Part shown: piece by piece, positions 8,871 through 16,499 of the stretch | Position numbering within the stretch: the stretch's first letter is position 1 | How the letters are laid out: each line of letters starts with the position of its first letter | Source of the DNA: Anaerolineales bacterium | Lineage (GTDB): Bacteria > Chloroflexota > Anaerolineae > JAAEKA01 | DNA: 64,000 nt | Assembly (NCBI GenBank): GCA_020634615.1 | Contig: JACKBI010000005.1 | Location: forward strand, 1-64,000 | Reading direction: 5' to 3' | Notes under the pieces: generated by a model | The model's input: the letters and a program-made list of their open reading frames with translations, nothing else | What the model was told of the DNA's origin: nothing | Database searches by the model: none | Made by a program: the position numbers and the translations under genes

Positions 8871-9989
8871 TCAATCTTCGGGCAGATCGAGAAAGCGTTC
8901 CAGGTCGCTGAACAGGCGCCGCACTTCGGATGGCACGATCTCGTGGCGCACCTCGCGGCCGTGCTGCTCGGACCGGATCAGTCCCGCCTCGCGCAGGATC
9001 TTGGCGTGAACGCTGACCGTGGGCCGCGAGATCTCCATGAAATCGGCGAGCTCGGTGTTCATCATGCCAAAGTGACGGATGAGTCGCAAAATGATGAGGC
9101 GCGTCGGATCGGCCAGCGCTTTGGTGCGACCGGCTACATCGTTGGCAAATGCGTGGAAGTTGTGATAAACCGCGCCCGGCTGGCTGAACGAAACCAGCAC
9201 ACGTCCCGGTTCAAGATCCCAAAGATCGATCAATCCAAACGGTTCGATCCAGAAGAAGACCTGTAGATCTCCCCTTTCCACGCTATCTCGCAGACCCTGC
9301 AACACCCGCAACGGATTCTGGGCCGGCAGCCAGGCCAGCGGCGGCGCCTCGCCGGCTGCTTCCAGCGCGCCCAACATCGCCAGCGCGTGACTCTCCAGTG
9401 TCTTGATGATGGGTTCGCGCGTCCTGCGCCATGGTTGGTAATTCTCGTAGAAGAAGCGGTCCAGCCAGTGCCAGAAGCGGCTGTGCAGCGTCCCGTCGCG
9501 CAAGAAGCGTGTGACCCGCAGAACCTCCTGCCGGTGCCGCTGCACACGGGCTGCAGCGCCGTCAATATCCAGTCTGATGCCGGCTTGCATCGCGACGGTG
9601 GCGCGTGCGGAAAGGTCCGCCAGGGCCTCCGCTGGTGACAGACCTGGATCCGGCGCCAGATTGAAGCGTGCTACCTGCTGCGACAGCTTTGCCAGCGCGC
9701 TTTCGGCGGTCAGCTCGCGCATGGCAAGCGTCGCGCGCCCGTAGTCGGCCTCATTCTTCGTTTCGGTGATGCCGGACAGAAATCCCAGTATCGACATCAT
9801 GCCGGGCTGGCCCAGCAAGGTCTGCCAGTCGGCTAACCAATCCTCAGACAAGTTGTCGTACAGCAGCTGAAACTCGCCGCCTCCGGTGGGCACCGGAAAT
9901 CCACTGCCGACACCACTCAATGCCACATCAAGTTCTGTGGCCATCGACTGGCCTACGATCCAGCCCGGTGAGATCGGTTGAGTTGGCAT
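8871..9989 (-). CDS. ArsR-family winged-helix regulator with large N-terminal domain
   Basis: A DNA-binding transcriptional regulator. The C-terminal ~90 residues form an ArsR-type winged helix (ALADPTRLIILRLI, SRPTVSVHAKILREAGLI, GREVRHEI). The ~270-residue N-terminal part is helical and resembles the DUF5937-like sensor region of other large ArsR proteins; its ligand is unknown. It has no obvious metal-binding Cys pair. Two in-frame ATGs occur; TCCTC (minus-strand GAGGA, 9999-10003) is 9 nt from ATG 9989 but abuts ATG 9998, so 9989 is chosen. It lies between the MFS exporter gene and msrPQ, all on one strand. Control of either neighbour is plausible but not shown. Confidence 0.8.
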   Translation of the reverse strand: MPTQPISPGWIVGQSMATELDVALSGVGSGFPVPTGGGEFQLLYDNLSEDWLADWQTLLGQPGMMSILGFLSGITETKNEADYGRATLAMRELTAESALAKLSQQVARFNLAPDPGLSPAEALADLSARATVAMQAGIRLDIDGAAARVQRHRQEVLRVTRFLRDGTLHSRFWHWLDRFFYENYQPWRRTREPIIKTLESHALAMLGALEAAGEAPPLAWLPAQNPLRVLQGLRDSVERGDLQVFFWIEPFGLIDLWDLEPGRVLVSFSQPGAVYHNFHAFANDVAGRTKALADPTRLIILRLIRHFGMMNTELADFMEISRPTVSVHAKILREAGLIRSEQHGREVRHEIVPSEVRRLFSDLERFLDLPED

Positions 9990-10083
9990 AGTGGTCATTC
10001 CTCAGAAAACTTGATCACCGAATACGTTATACCGGCCCGGTCGTGCCTGTGCCAGGGTTGCAAGGGCTGCGTGCAAACTCGTT

Positions 10084-10155
10084 GGAAGTCGCCAGCTAGC
10101 GACAACAACTGGCTTCAAGCGCACAGCGCAACTCTATATCGTCTCGGCGACTTCC
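10084..10155. repeat. Fold-back element copy 1 (GACTTCCG family)
   Basis: GGAAGTCGCC (10084-10093) and GGCGACTTCC (10146-10155) are perfect inverted arms of the 85-bp family seen at 22486, 31881, 52760 and 54272. The right arm lies inside the last codons of the MFS gene (stop at 10134). Confidence 0.65.
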
Positions 10156-11405
10156 GCCGTCTGGGCTTGCGGAGTGACAGTAACCGGCGCCGCTTTGCGA
10201 ACTGTCCTGACAATATACACGACCAGCGCGAGGATCGCCAATGTCGCCAGCCCAAAAAACTGGGCGACAGTCAGGAAACCGGGCACCAGCAATGGGGTCA
10301 GCAGGATGCCAGCGATCTGACCTGCGACCGCGGTGGCCTGGAACATGCCACCCGCGCGTCCCAGCAGCGCCGCGGGAGTCAGGATCTGGATAAGTGTGGC
10401 GATCTGCACATGCATGATACCCATGCCGAGACCAGCCAGCAGGCAGCCGCCAGCCAGCACCACGGTCGCAAAGGCTGGATTGCCAACCCATGCACCCAGC
10501 GCAACGGCTATGGCAAGCAATGTCAGCAGCAGCAAACCAGTCACGACGTCCGCCCACAGGTTGCGCTCGCGCTTCGACATCATTAGCCCGGCCGCGCCGG
10601 CCACCGTGCCCAACCCAATCAGGCCGATCAGCAGGCCGAAGGTTGCCTCGCTGCCTTGCAAAATGTCGCGGGTGAAGATGGCCGACAAGACGTCGAACCC
10701 GATGATCGCCACCGTCGCCAGAAACGTGCTCAGGAAGATCAGACGCAGCCCAGGAACGGATCGCAGCAGCGCCATGAAACCAGCGCCTGCTTCCGGCTGC
10801 TGCGTTTCGTTTTCGCCGCCTGTGGTAGCCTGGCGATGAGGAGGAAGCGACGGCAGGCGAGTCAGGATCGCCGCTGACAGCGCGTAGGAGATGACATCGA
10901 AAACGATAACACTGTGCGGATTAAAAACAGCCAGCAGGGCGCCAGCGATGATCGGCGCAAACACCTTGATCAGACCGGCCAATTGCTGCAGGAACGCGTT
11001 GGCGCTGGTCAGATCCTCGCGCGCTACCAGGTCTGGCACTACGGACTGGCGGGCGGGCATCATGATCGTGTTGAAGACCGATTGCAACGCCAGCAGCAGG
11101 TAGATCAGCCAGATATTCTGGACGAAGATCAGGCCTGCCACCGCGACGCCTGCCAGCAGTTCTGAGGCAACCATCAAGCGCCGCCGGTCGAATCGGTCGA
11201 TCAGGCTGCCCGCAACCGGGCTGAAGAGCAACATTGGCAGCAGCGATGCCAGTAGAATGCCGCTGCTCTGTGCTACATTACCATCGCCGCGAAAGATGAT
11301 CAGCGAGAAAACAGCCAATCCGGTGATCCAACTTCCCAGGCCGCTGACCGACTCGGCGAACCCCAAAATGACGAGCGAGCGATTCTTGACGGTGTGCTTA
11401 AGCAT
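10134..11405 (-). CDS. MFS exporter (EntS/DHA3-like)
   Basis: A 12-TM major facilitator transporter of the DHA3/enterobactin-exporter type, probably a drug or siderophore efflux pump. The start (MLKHTVKNRSLVILGFAESVS), FSPVAGSLIDRFDRRRLM (motif A) and two six-helix halves are visible. GGAG lies 7-8 nt before the ATG. A strong promoter and a palindromic operator sit immediately upstream (11419-11480). The last nine residues (QTAEVAETI) are encoded by one arm of a fold-back repeat (10084-10155), so the natural C terminus seems to have been replaced by insertion. The ArsR-type gene follows on the same strand. Confidence 0.85.
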   Translation of the reverse strand: MLKHTVKNRSLVILGFAESVSGLGSWITGLAVFSLIIFRGDGNVAQSSGILLASLLPMLLFSPVAGSLIDRFDRRRLMVASELLAGVAVAGLIFVQNIWLIYLLLALQSVFNTIMMPARQSVVPDLVAREDLTSANAFLQQLAGLIKVFAPIIAGALLAVFNPHSVIVFDVISYALSAAILTRLPSLPPHRQATTGGENETQQPEAGAGFMALLRSVPGLRLIFLSTFLATVAIIGFDVLSAIFTRDILQGSEATFGLLIGLIGLGTVAGAAGLMMSKRERNLWADVVTGLLLLTLLAIAVALGAWVGNPAFATVVLAGGCLLAGLGMGIMHVQIATLIQILTPAALLGRAGGMFQATAVAGQIAGILLTPLLVPGFLTVAQFFGLATLAILALVVYIVRTVRKAAPVTVTPQAQTAEVAETI

Positions 11406-11418
11406 AGGTGAACTCCTG

Positions 11419-11454
11419 ATTATGATACGTAGTTAACTGACTACGTATCATAAT
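11419..11454. promoter_or_regulatory. 36-bp palindromic operator ahead of the MFS exporter
   Basis: Perfect 15-bp arms (11419-11433 and 11440-11454) flank a 6-nt spacer; the core is TACGTAGT-N6-ACTACGTA. The operator overlaps the -10 box and the predicted transcription start, a classic repressor position. The form fits a TetR/MarR/PadR-type dimer; no such gene is adjacent. Confidence 0.8.
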
Positions 11455-11480
11455 GTAGCACATCACTACGCATTTGTCAA
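11452..11480 (-). promoter_or_regulatory. Housekeeping-type promoter of the MFS exporter
   Basis: Minus strand: -35 TTGACA (11475-11480), 17-nt spacer, -10 TACATT (11452-11457). The -35 is perfect and the -10 has four of six consensus bases. The start point would fall within the palindromic operator. Confidence 0.75.
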
Positions 11481-11680
11481 GAGGCAATTTTGTACGACCC
11501 CCGCTCACAGTCTATCCCGCCACGAAATGCACGAATTTGGATGTATTCAAGACCAGCAGGTCAGCCCCAATGAATGAAATTCACCATCTGAACACATACA
11601 TGGCTCTCAGGGACTGCCGATCCAGCGGCTGTGGCCGCTTCGTGTGTTCAGCCGGGGCCTCGAAATCCCTGGGGCGGTTC

Positions 11681-12208
11681 TCACTCCGTCCCGACATCGG
11701 GCTGCGGGTTGCTGTCACGCTTTCCCGGCCAGACCAGCGCCACCAGCATCAGCGCCAGCCCGCCCATGATCGCTACATCGGCTACGTTGAAGACCCCCGT
11801 GTGCAGCGGACCGACGCCAAGCTGCATGAAATCCGCCACCCGCCCGTCGTTGACCAAACGGTCGATCAGGTTGCTGACGCCGCCGCCGATCACCAGCGCG
11901 ATCGCAACGACCACCGCCATCGGTGTGTCTTCGGGCATCCGCAGCGCAAACGCCACCAGACCAATCAACAACGCGACTACAAACACCGTGAAGATCACGA
12001 AACGCGCTTCACTGGGAAGGTTTGCGCCCAGGCTGAGGAATGCGCCCGGATTCTCCGTGTACTCGATGCGCAGCGTACCGGACAGGAGCTCGCGCGCTGG
12101 CGCGCCAATCAGCCGTTGCCGGGCAACGACCTTGCTCCCCTGGTCAAGAATGATGCACAGCAGCGGGATCAGAATAAGTATAAGTTGGCGTTTGCTTCGT
12201 TCTGTCAT
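11681..12208 (-). CDS. lspA: Lipoprotein signal peptidase (signal peptidase II)
   Basis: Cleaves the signal peptide from diacylglyceryl-modified prolipoproteins in the cytoplasmic membrane. The 175-residue protein has four TM segments and the family motifs DQGSK (22-26), ENPGAFLSLG (52-61), NLIDR (Asp116) and FNVADVAI (Asp144); the two Asp residues form the catalytic dyad. It serves the several lipoproteins in this window (MsrP, both peptide-binding proteins, the META protein). Translation begins at MTERSK; no strong ribosome site is visible. Confidence 0.95.
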   Translation of the reverse strand: MTERSKRQLILILIPLLCIILDQGSKVVARQRLIGAPARELLSGTLRIEYTENPGAFLSLGANLPSEARFVIFTVFVVALLIGLVAFALRMPEDTPMAVVVAIALVIGGGVSNLIDRLVNDGRVADFMQLGVGPLHTGVFNVADVAIMGGLALMLVALVWPGKRDSNPQPDVGTE

Positions 12209-12218
12209 CTCTTCGTGT

Positions 12219-12305
12219 TCAGTTAGCGGGATGGGCGACGATGGCGCGCCGCAACATCTCCAGCGTCGCCAGATATTGTGATGCGATGACGTCCCTGAGA
12301 TTCAT
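12219..12305 (-). pseudogene. Possible DinB-family N-terminal stump
   Basis: A 28-codon frame beginning MNLRDVIASQYLATLEMLRR looks like the first helix of DinB/YfiT-like proteins and then stops just before lspA. No ribosome site is visible. It may be the remnant of a deleted gene; the match is short and comes from recalled family patterns. Confidence 0.3.
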
Positions 12306-12325
12306 CGGTTTACTCAAGGACAGCG

Positions 12326-12979
12326 TTACCGTCGGCCGGCGAATGCATGGCAGCGCTCGCAAACGGCCCGCGCTGTTGTTTCCTGCACGAACGCAATGTC
12401 TGCCGAGCCGCCGGTCACGTGTCCCTGATGGCACTCAGTACATGTGGCTGCGCTGTCCGGCGCCAACTCCTGCCACTGCGGCAGAAAGGCGTGAAAGTGA
12501 TTGTTGAAGTTCTTGTTGGCTGACACGTCGCTGTGGCATTTCAGACAGTGGTCGTCGCCAATGGGAATGGTAATGACGGCCGGATCGTGATAGTTCTTGG
12601 TCAGGTAGTGAACGAGGTCAGGCGCCGCGACACTGGAAATGGCCTGCAGACGGCCGGCAGTTCCGGGACCGCTGTGACACTGGATGCAATCGACCTGGCT
12701 GGCTGTGTGCGCCGATGCCAGATCGACCGGGTCGGCAAGCGATCGCTGGTAGAACTCGCTCTCCGGTTGGGTGTGGCAGGACGCGCAGAACGAATCGCGG
12801 TTCTCCACCTGCGTTGCTGCCGCCAGACTTCCGCCGGTCAGCAGAACGACAACCACCAGCAGGCCGCCGATGATTGCCATCCAGCGTACGATCCTGGACC
12901 GGTTGCCGGACTTGCCGGCTGGCTGTTTATTCTGCACGCTGGCCGGCCCCTGTCGTGACTTCGATCGCGATTTGGTCAT
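12326..12979 (-). CDS. Membrane-anchored pentaheme cytochrome c (NapC/NirT-like)
   Basis: A multiheme c-type cytochrome facing the outside of the membrane, likely moving electrons between the quinone pool and external acceptors. The 217-residue protein has a basic cytoplasmic start, one TM helix (~34-56), then five CXXCH sites: CASCH (65), CIQCH (98), CLKCH (145), CTECH (180) and CERCH (207). The NapC/NirT family normally has four hemes, so the fifth is a variation. AGGAAGG 8 nt before ATG 12979 fixes the start; the longer frame to 13090 is not supported. No partner reductase is adjacent. Confidence 0.88.
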   Translation of the reverse strand: MTKSRSKSRQGPASVQNKQPAGKSGNRSRIVRWMAIIGGLLVVVVLLTGGSLAAATQVENRDSFCASCHTQPESEFYQRSLADPVDLASAHTASQVDCIQCHSGPGTAGRLQAISSVAAPDLVHYLTKNYHDPAVITIPIGDDHCLKCHSDVSANKNFNNHFHAFLPQWQELAPDSAATCTECHQGHVTGGSADIAFVQETTARAVCERCHAFAGRR

Positions 12980-13230
12980 GATCTGTCCTTCCTGAAAGTG
13001 CGATGCCGCCGGCGGGCAGGCTACAGGAATATGACAGGGAGGGTCTGGGTGGAGAACTGAGTGACCAGGCCAGGCAGGCCTTCGATGCAATCCTGTCGGA
13101 TGTCAAATACCGTACGTTGCGCGCCATTTTACAACAAGCCCCCGGTGAAAACAAACGCACTGACCGGCACAAGACTCCTGTGCGGCTTGCTCACCCGGCT
13201 GGCCTGGCTGGCGCGCAGCGCCGTTCTTGG

Positions 13231-13956
13231 TCACGTCAGGGTCGCTGCTTTCAGGGGAATTGCCCCGTGGCCGCCGCTGCGGGAAAACTCGCAACGGTCG
13301 CGGATCGAGCAGAAGTCGCAGTTGGTCAGCCCTTCGACGCCCAGCGGCTGGCTGCCGCCGCCACAGACCAACGACAGCGACTTCATCGGCGTCATGACGA
13401 AGCCGGGGCTCAGGCTGACGCCGATGGCGCCCGCATCGACCAGCTTGAAGATGGCGCGCTGGTCGCGCACGCTCCAGGCCGATTCGCCTGGGGAGAGAAA
13501 TGTGCTGGTGCGCCAGCCGCGCGCCGTAAACGTGGAGCAAAGCAGGTCGTACAGTTGTTGGCGTACCTGATCCACCGCCCAGGAGGCCAGCTCGTCCAGC
13601 ACCAACGCCTGGAAGCGCTGCCCGGCCTCCTGCATCTGCTTCAGCCGCTCGTCCACCACCGAACCGACAGTGACCACCGCCACGGCTAGCGCCTCCGCGC
13701 CGCCGATCACCTCCACCACCGGACCGCCACCCAGCATCACGCCGCCGGCCAGCCGAATGCGGTCGTGCAGGAATTTTTCGATGGCGACGACGTCATAGCA
13801 GGCTGCCGGCGCCATCAACGAGGCTGCCTCGGCGAACACGCTTTCCACCTGGCCGCGTACGGCGGGCCGCGCCAGCAGGCGCGCAAACTGCTCGCCGCGA
13901 AAGCTGGCATACTCGTCGAGGTCGAAGTTCAAACGAAAGTCGTGGGTGATTTCCAT
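13231..13956 (-). CDS. MetH activation-domain-like protein
   Basis: Resembles the stand-alone vitamin B12-dependent methionine synthase activation domains that accompany corrinoid methyltransferases. Such proteins are thought to help reactivate or bind the cobalamin protein. The 241-residue protein has an alpha/beta core (AEALAVAVVTVGSVVDERLKQ), a SAM-domain-like GAIGVSLSPGFVMTPMKS region and a Cys cluster near the end (NCDFCSIRDRCEFSR). The Cys set suggests a metal or Fe-S site (inference). The gene lies 210 nt after the UroD-like gene on the same strand, separated by a fold-back repeat (14011-14158). Confidence 0.7.
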   Translation of the reverse strand: MEITHDFRLNFDLDEYASFRGEQFARLLARPAVRGQVESVFAEAASLMAPAACYDVVAIEKFLHDRIRLAGGVMLGGGPVVEVIGGAEALAVAVVTVGSVVDERLKQMQEAGQRFQALVLDELASWAVDQVRQQLYDLLCSTFTARGWRTSTFLSPGESAWSVRDQRAIFKLVDAGAIGVSLSPGFVMTPMKSLSLVCGGGSQPLGVEGLTNCDFCSIRDRCEFSRSGGHGAIPLKAATLT

Positions 13957-14010
13957 AGCTGCTCAAGCATCCTGCAAAAAGCGCCGCGGTGACCGAGCGT
14001 GCGATCAGGT

Positions 14011-14158
14011 CAACCACAGAGGCACGGAGAGCACAGAGGGGCAGAGGATTGGGAGGTCAAACGGTGCCTCGAAGCCGGCACGGTCAGCCCACTCCGGGGT
14101 GCTTCGCGAAGACCGGCCGCAGCGGTGGTTTCTCTGTGTCCTCTGCGCCTCTGCGGTG
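14011..14158. repeat. CACAGAGG-type fold-back repeat
   Basis: The arm 14011-14039 (core ACCACAGAGGCACGGAGAGC) is the imperfect reverse complement of 14132-14158 (core CTCTGTGTCCTCTGCGCC). It fills the gap between the UroD-like gene and the MetH-activation-like gene. A related fold-back occurs at 20454-20510. Confidence 0.6.
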
Positions 14159-14166
14159 AGCTTTTC

Positions 14167-15417
14167 CTAGCGGTAGACGCCGTACTCGCGGGTGAAGTCG
14201 AACATGGCCTTGACGTTTTCCGGTTTGGCCTCGTCCAGCATGACCGCCGCGTCCATGATGAATCCGCCGTCCTTGCCGGCCACGTCGATGGCCATCTTGC
14301 AGTATGCCTTGACGTCGTCAGGTGTGCCGGTCAGCAGCGTGCTGTTGGGCACGTTGCCCATCAGGCACACTGTGTCACCCAGCACCGCCTTGGCCTTGGC
14401 GATGTCGGTCTGGGCGATGTGGTAGATGGCCTTGCCTTTGGGAATGTCCACGATGTGCTCCAGCCGGCTTTCGATGTCAGCCTCCCAGTAGACCATCGGG
14501 ATAATTCCCTTGTCGATCAACGCCACAATCCCCTCGCGCAGGAACGGCCAGTAGAACGTGTTGAACTGCTCGTCCGACATGAAGTTGCGCGTGCCCTTGT
14601 GCACCCAGATCCAGCACAGCGGCAGATCAGCACCGGCTGCGCCGGAGCCGTACTCGACGAAGATCTTGGTCGCGATTTCCATGGTCTGCAGCAGCTTGTC
14701 GGGGTGGCGGCGCATGTCGGCCAGGATGCCGCGCGTGCCGCGCAGCGTGTCGCCGATGATGTCGAAGGGCGGCCAGTCGAACGCTGCATACGCGACCGGG
14801 AAGCCGCGCGCCACGGTATCGGCGTTGTACTCGCCGATGGACGCCCACCACTCGTTGACCTGCTTGCCTGCCTCGACGGCGATGCGGAAGCTTTCCTGCA
14901 TCTCCTCGCTGGCGAATGCGCCCAGCCCCATCCAGCCAGACCACATCATGCGTCGCTGGGTGGGGAAGCTGGCGAATGCTTCCAGACCGGCGAACGAGCG
15001 CGGCACCCACTTGGTCAGCATGAAGTCCGACGGGTCGTAGATGAACTCGTCGTACTCGTCGGCCGTCATATACTCGCCCTCGACGAACTGGTAGATGGTA
15101 TTGTCGCCCAGGCCATGCCCCGGCCACTTGAACCACTTGAGGCCCAGTGTCTCCATCGGCTTGGCAGGGTAGGCCAGAATCGGCCCGAAGTCCGCGTCGG
15201 GCTGAAAATCGTCGGCGAACTTGCGGCAGGCGCGCCGGGCGGCCGCGTAGTCGTTCATCGCCTGCTTGAAGGTGACGCCGGAGTAGAGGTACGGGAAAAG
15301 CTGGTACGGTCCAAAGACGGGCACCTGGTCCGGTGTCCGCAACGCGACGACATCCTTGATGCGCTTGACGCGCTCGGCGTAGAGCTGCTCTGGCGCTTTG
15401 TTGTCGTTAGGTGTCAT
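14167..15417 (-). CDS. Uroporphyrinogen-decarboxylase-family corrinoid methyltransferase
   Basis: A UroD-superfamily TIM-barrel protein of the MtaA/CmuA type. Such proteins transfer methyl groups to or from a corrinoid protein rather than making heme. It has 416 residues, longer than heme UroD. It is followed on the complementary genome side by its likely partner: the corrinoid protein gene ends one base upstream (15419), so both are in one operon. Features include VALRTPDQVPVFGPYQLFPY, a zinc-site-like HKGTRNFMSDEQFNTFYWP and AKAVLGDTVCLMGNVPNSTL. The methyl donor (methoxylated, methylamine or other substrate) cannot be told. Confidence 0.8.
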   Translation of the reverse strand: MTPNDNKAPEQLYAERVKRIKDVVALRTPDQVPVFGPYQLFPYLYSGVTFKQAMNDYAAARRACRKFADDFQPDADFGPILAYPAKPMETLGLKWFKWPGHGLGDNTIYQFVEGEYMTADEYDEFIYDPSDFMLTKWVPRSFAGLEAFASFPTQRRMMWSGWMGLGAFASEEMQESFRIAVEAGKQVNEWWASIGEYNADTVARGFPVAYAAFDWPPFDIIGDTLRGTRGILADMRRHPDKLLQTMEIATKIFVEYGSGAAGADLPLCWIWVHKGTRNFMSDEQFNTFYWPFLREGIVALIDKGIIPMVYWEADIESRLEHIVDIPKGKAIYHIAQTDIAKAKAVLGDTVCLMGNVPNSTLLTGTPDDVKAYCKMAIDVAGKDGGFIMDAAVMLDEAKPENVKAMFDFTREYGVYR

Positions 15418-15418
15418 C

Positions 15419-16054
15419 TCACTTGCCTCCTGTCCAGCCCTGAGCCAGCTTGACGGCTGCCGTGGCGTCGGCGCCGTACGCGTCAGCGCCGATGTAGCTG
15501 CGCACGCTTTCGTCCATGATCGCGCCGCCGATCATGACGTGGACGCTGTCGCGCAGCCCGGCCTCGCTGATCGCGTCCACGGTCGCCTTCATCTGGTCGA
15601 AAGCCAGCGTCAGAAAGCCGCTCAACGCGACGACCTGCGGGCTGACCTCGCGGATCTTGCCGACGAACTCGGCGGCCGGCACGTCGACGCCGAGATCCAC
15701 GACCTCGAAGCCGTTGACGTCCAGCATGAAGCCGACGATGTCCTTGCCGATGTCGTGGATGTCACCCTCCACCGTGCCGATGACCACGGTGCCCAGCTTG
15801 TTGCTGCCGGCTGTCTGGGATTGCAGCAGCGGCTTGACCCTGTCGCCGATGGCCGTCAGCATGTCGCCGGCGATCACCAGTTCGGGCAGGAAATACTCGC
15901 CCGCTTCATAGCGCTGACCGACGATGGTCATGGCTTCGCGGCAGGCGTCGAGGATCTCCTGTGGATCGACGTCCGCGGCCAGCATGGCCTCGGTCAGTTC
16001 CATCGCCTGGTCTTCTTCCATGTCGGCGATGGCCTGTACAAGTTGTTCTTTCAT
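15419..16054 (-). CDS. Methyltransferase-associated corrinoid protein (MtaC/MttC-like)
   Basis: Carries the methyl group on cobalamin between methyltransferases. The 211 residues have a four-helix cap (1-85) and a B12-binding Rossmann domain. Asp98-x-His100-x2-Gly103 in EGDIHDIGKDI gives the lower axial His; the SGFL and MIGGAI motifs complete the dimethylbenzimidazole pocket. AGGAG lies 10 nt before the ATG. The start overlaps the stop of a 30-codon frame (16051-16143) as ATGA. The UroD-like and MetH-activation-like genes follow on the same strand. Confidence 0.93.
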   Translation of the reverse strand: MKEQLVQAIADMEEDQAMELTEAMLAADVDPQEILDACREAMTIVGQRYEAGEYFLPELVIAGDMLTAIGDRVKPLLQSQTAGSNKLGTVVIGTVEGDIHDIGKDIVGFMLDVNGFEVVDLGVDVPAAEFVGKIREVSPQVVALSGFLTLAFDQMKATVDAISEAGLRDSVHVMIGGAIMDESVRSYIGADAYGADATAAVKLAQGWTGGK

Positions 16055-16143
16055 GAGGTGGCTGCTCCTTGTTGGATGGGGTCGGGAATGGCCCGGAGCG
16101 CCGGCTTGTGGAGTCTGATGGTTTGTTCGCCGATGATCTCCAT
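16051..16143 (-). pseudogene. 30-codon ORF, possible stump of a methyl-H4folate:corrinoid methyltransferase
   Basis: The frame starts MEIIGEQTIRLHKPALRAIP. Methyltetrahydrofolate:corrinoid methyltransferases of the pterin-binding type commonly begin M-x-IIGERIN...AI, so MEIIGE...RAI is suggestive. AGGAG lies 10 nt before the ATG and the stop overlaps the corrinoid start (ATGA), so it may be translated and coupled. It is far too short for an enzyme. It is either a deletion remnant or a leader peptide; the homology rests on about ten residues. Confidence 0.35.
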
Positions 16144-16499
16144 TGATCGGGCGCTCCTGGGCAAAGGGGCCGGCCAGCAGGGCCGGTAGTGAGGTGGACG
16201 AAGAAAGGCAAAATCGCCAGACCTCAGTTTAGCGGTCCTCGCCGTTCGCCGCAATGATCTAGATCATGTTGCCCGATAGAATTCGCCGGTCTGATGCGCC
16301 CGGTTGTCATAATCCATGCACCACGGACCAGGGTTCCGCCTTCGCAGCAATGACACGATGTGCATTACGCTTGGGCGGACCTGCGTGCTACAATGCGTCG
16401 ATCCTTACCGAACAGGAATGCAACGCCGCCTGAGCCTGTCGAAGGCGGCGGCGGGTAGGCACATCAATGGACCGACTTTTGCTGCACCGGAGTACAACC
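16144..16499. other. Divergent intergenic region of 356 nt
   Basis: No convincing gene. It holds a short hairpin (CCGGCC 16170-16175 with GGCCGG 16181-16186), an extended -10-like TGCTACAAT (16386-16394) facing the nucleotidyltransferase, and the hairpin at 16425-16449. No cobalamin riboswitch core was recognised ahead of the corrinoid operon. Confidence 0.5.
16425..16449. repeat. Small hairpin with CTGAGCCTGTCGAAG core
   Basis: GCCGCCT and AGGCGGC flank GAGCCTGTCGA. The core is a common REP-like intergenic word in many bacterial genomes; here it lies in the leader of the nucleotidyltransferase gene. Confidence 0.45.

Noticed and set aside
16144..16499. Cobalamin riboswitch ahead of the corrinoid operon
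   Set aside because: No B12-box-like core or long structured leader was recognised; only short hairpins are present.
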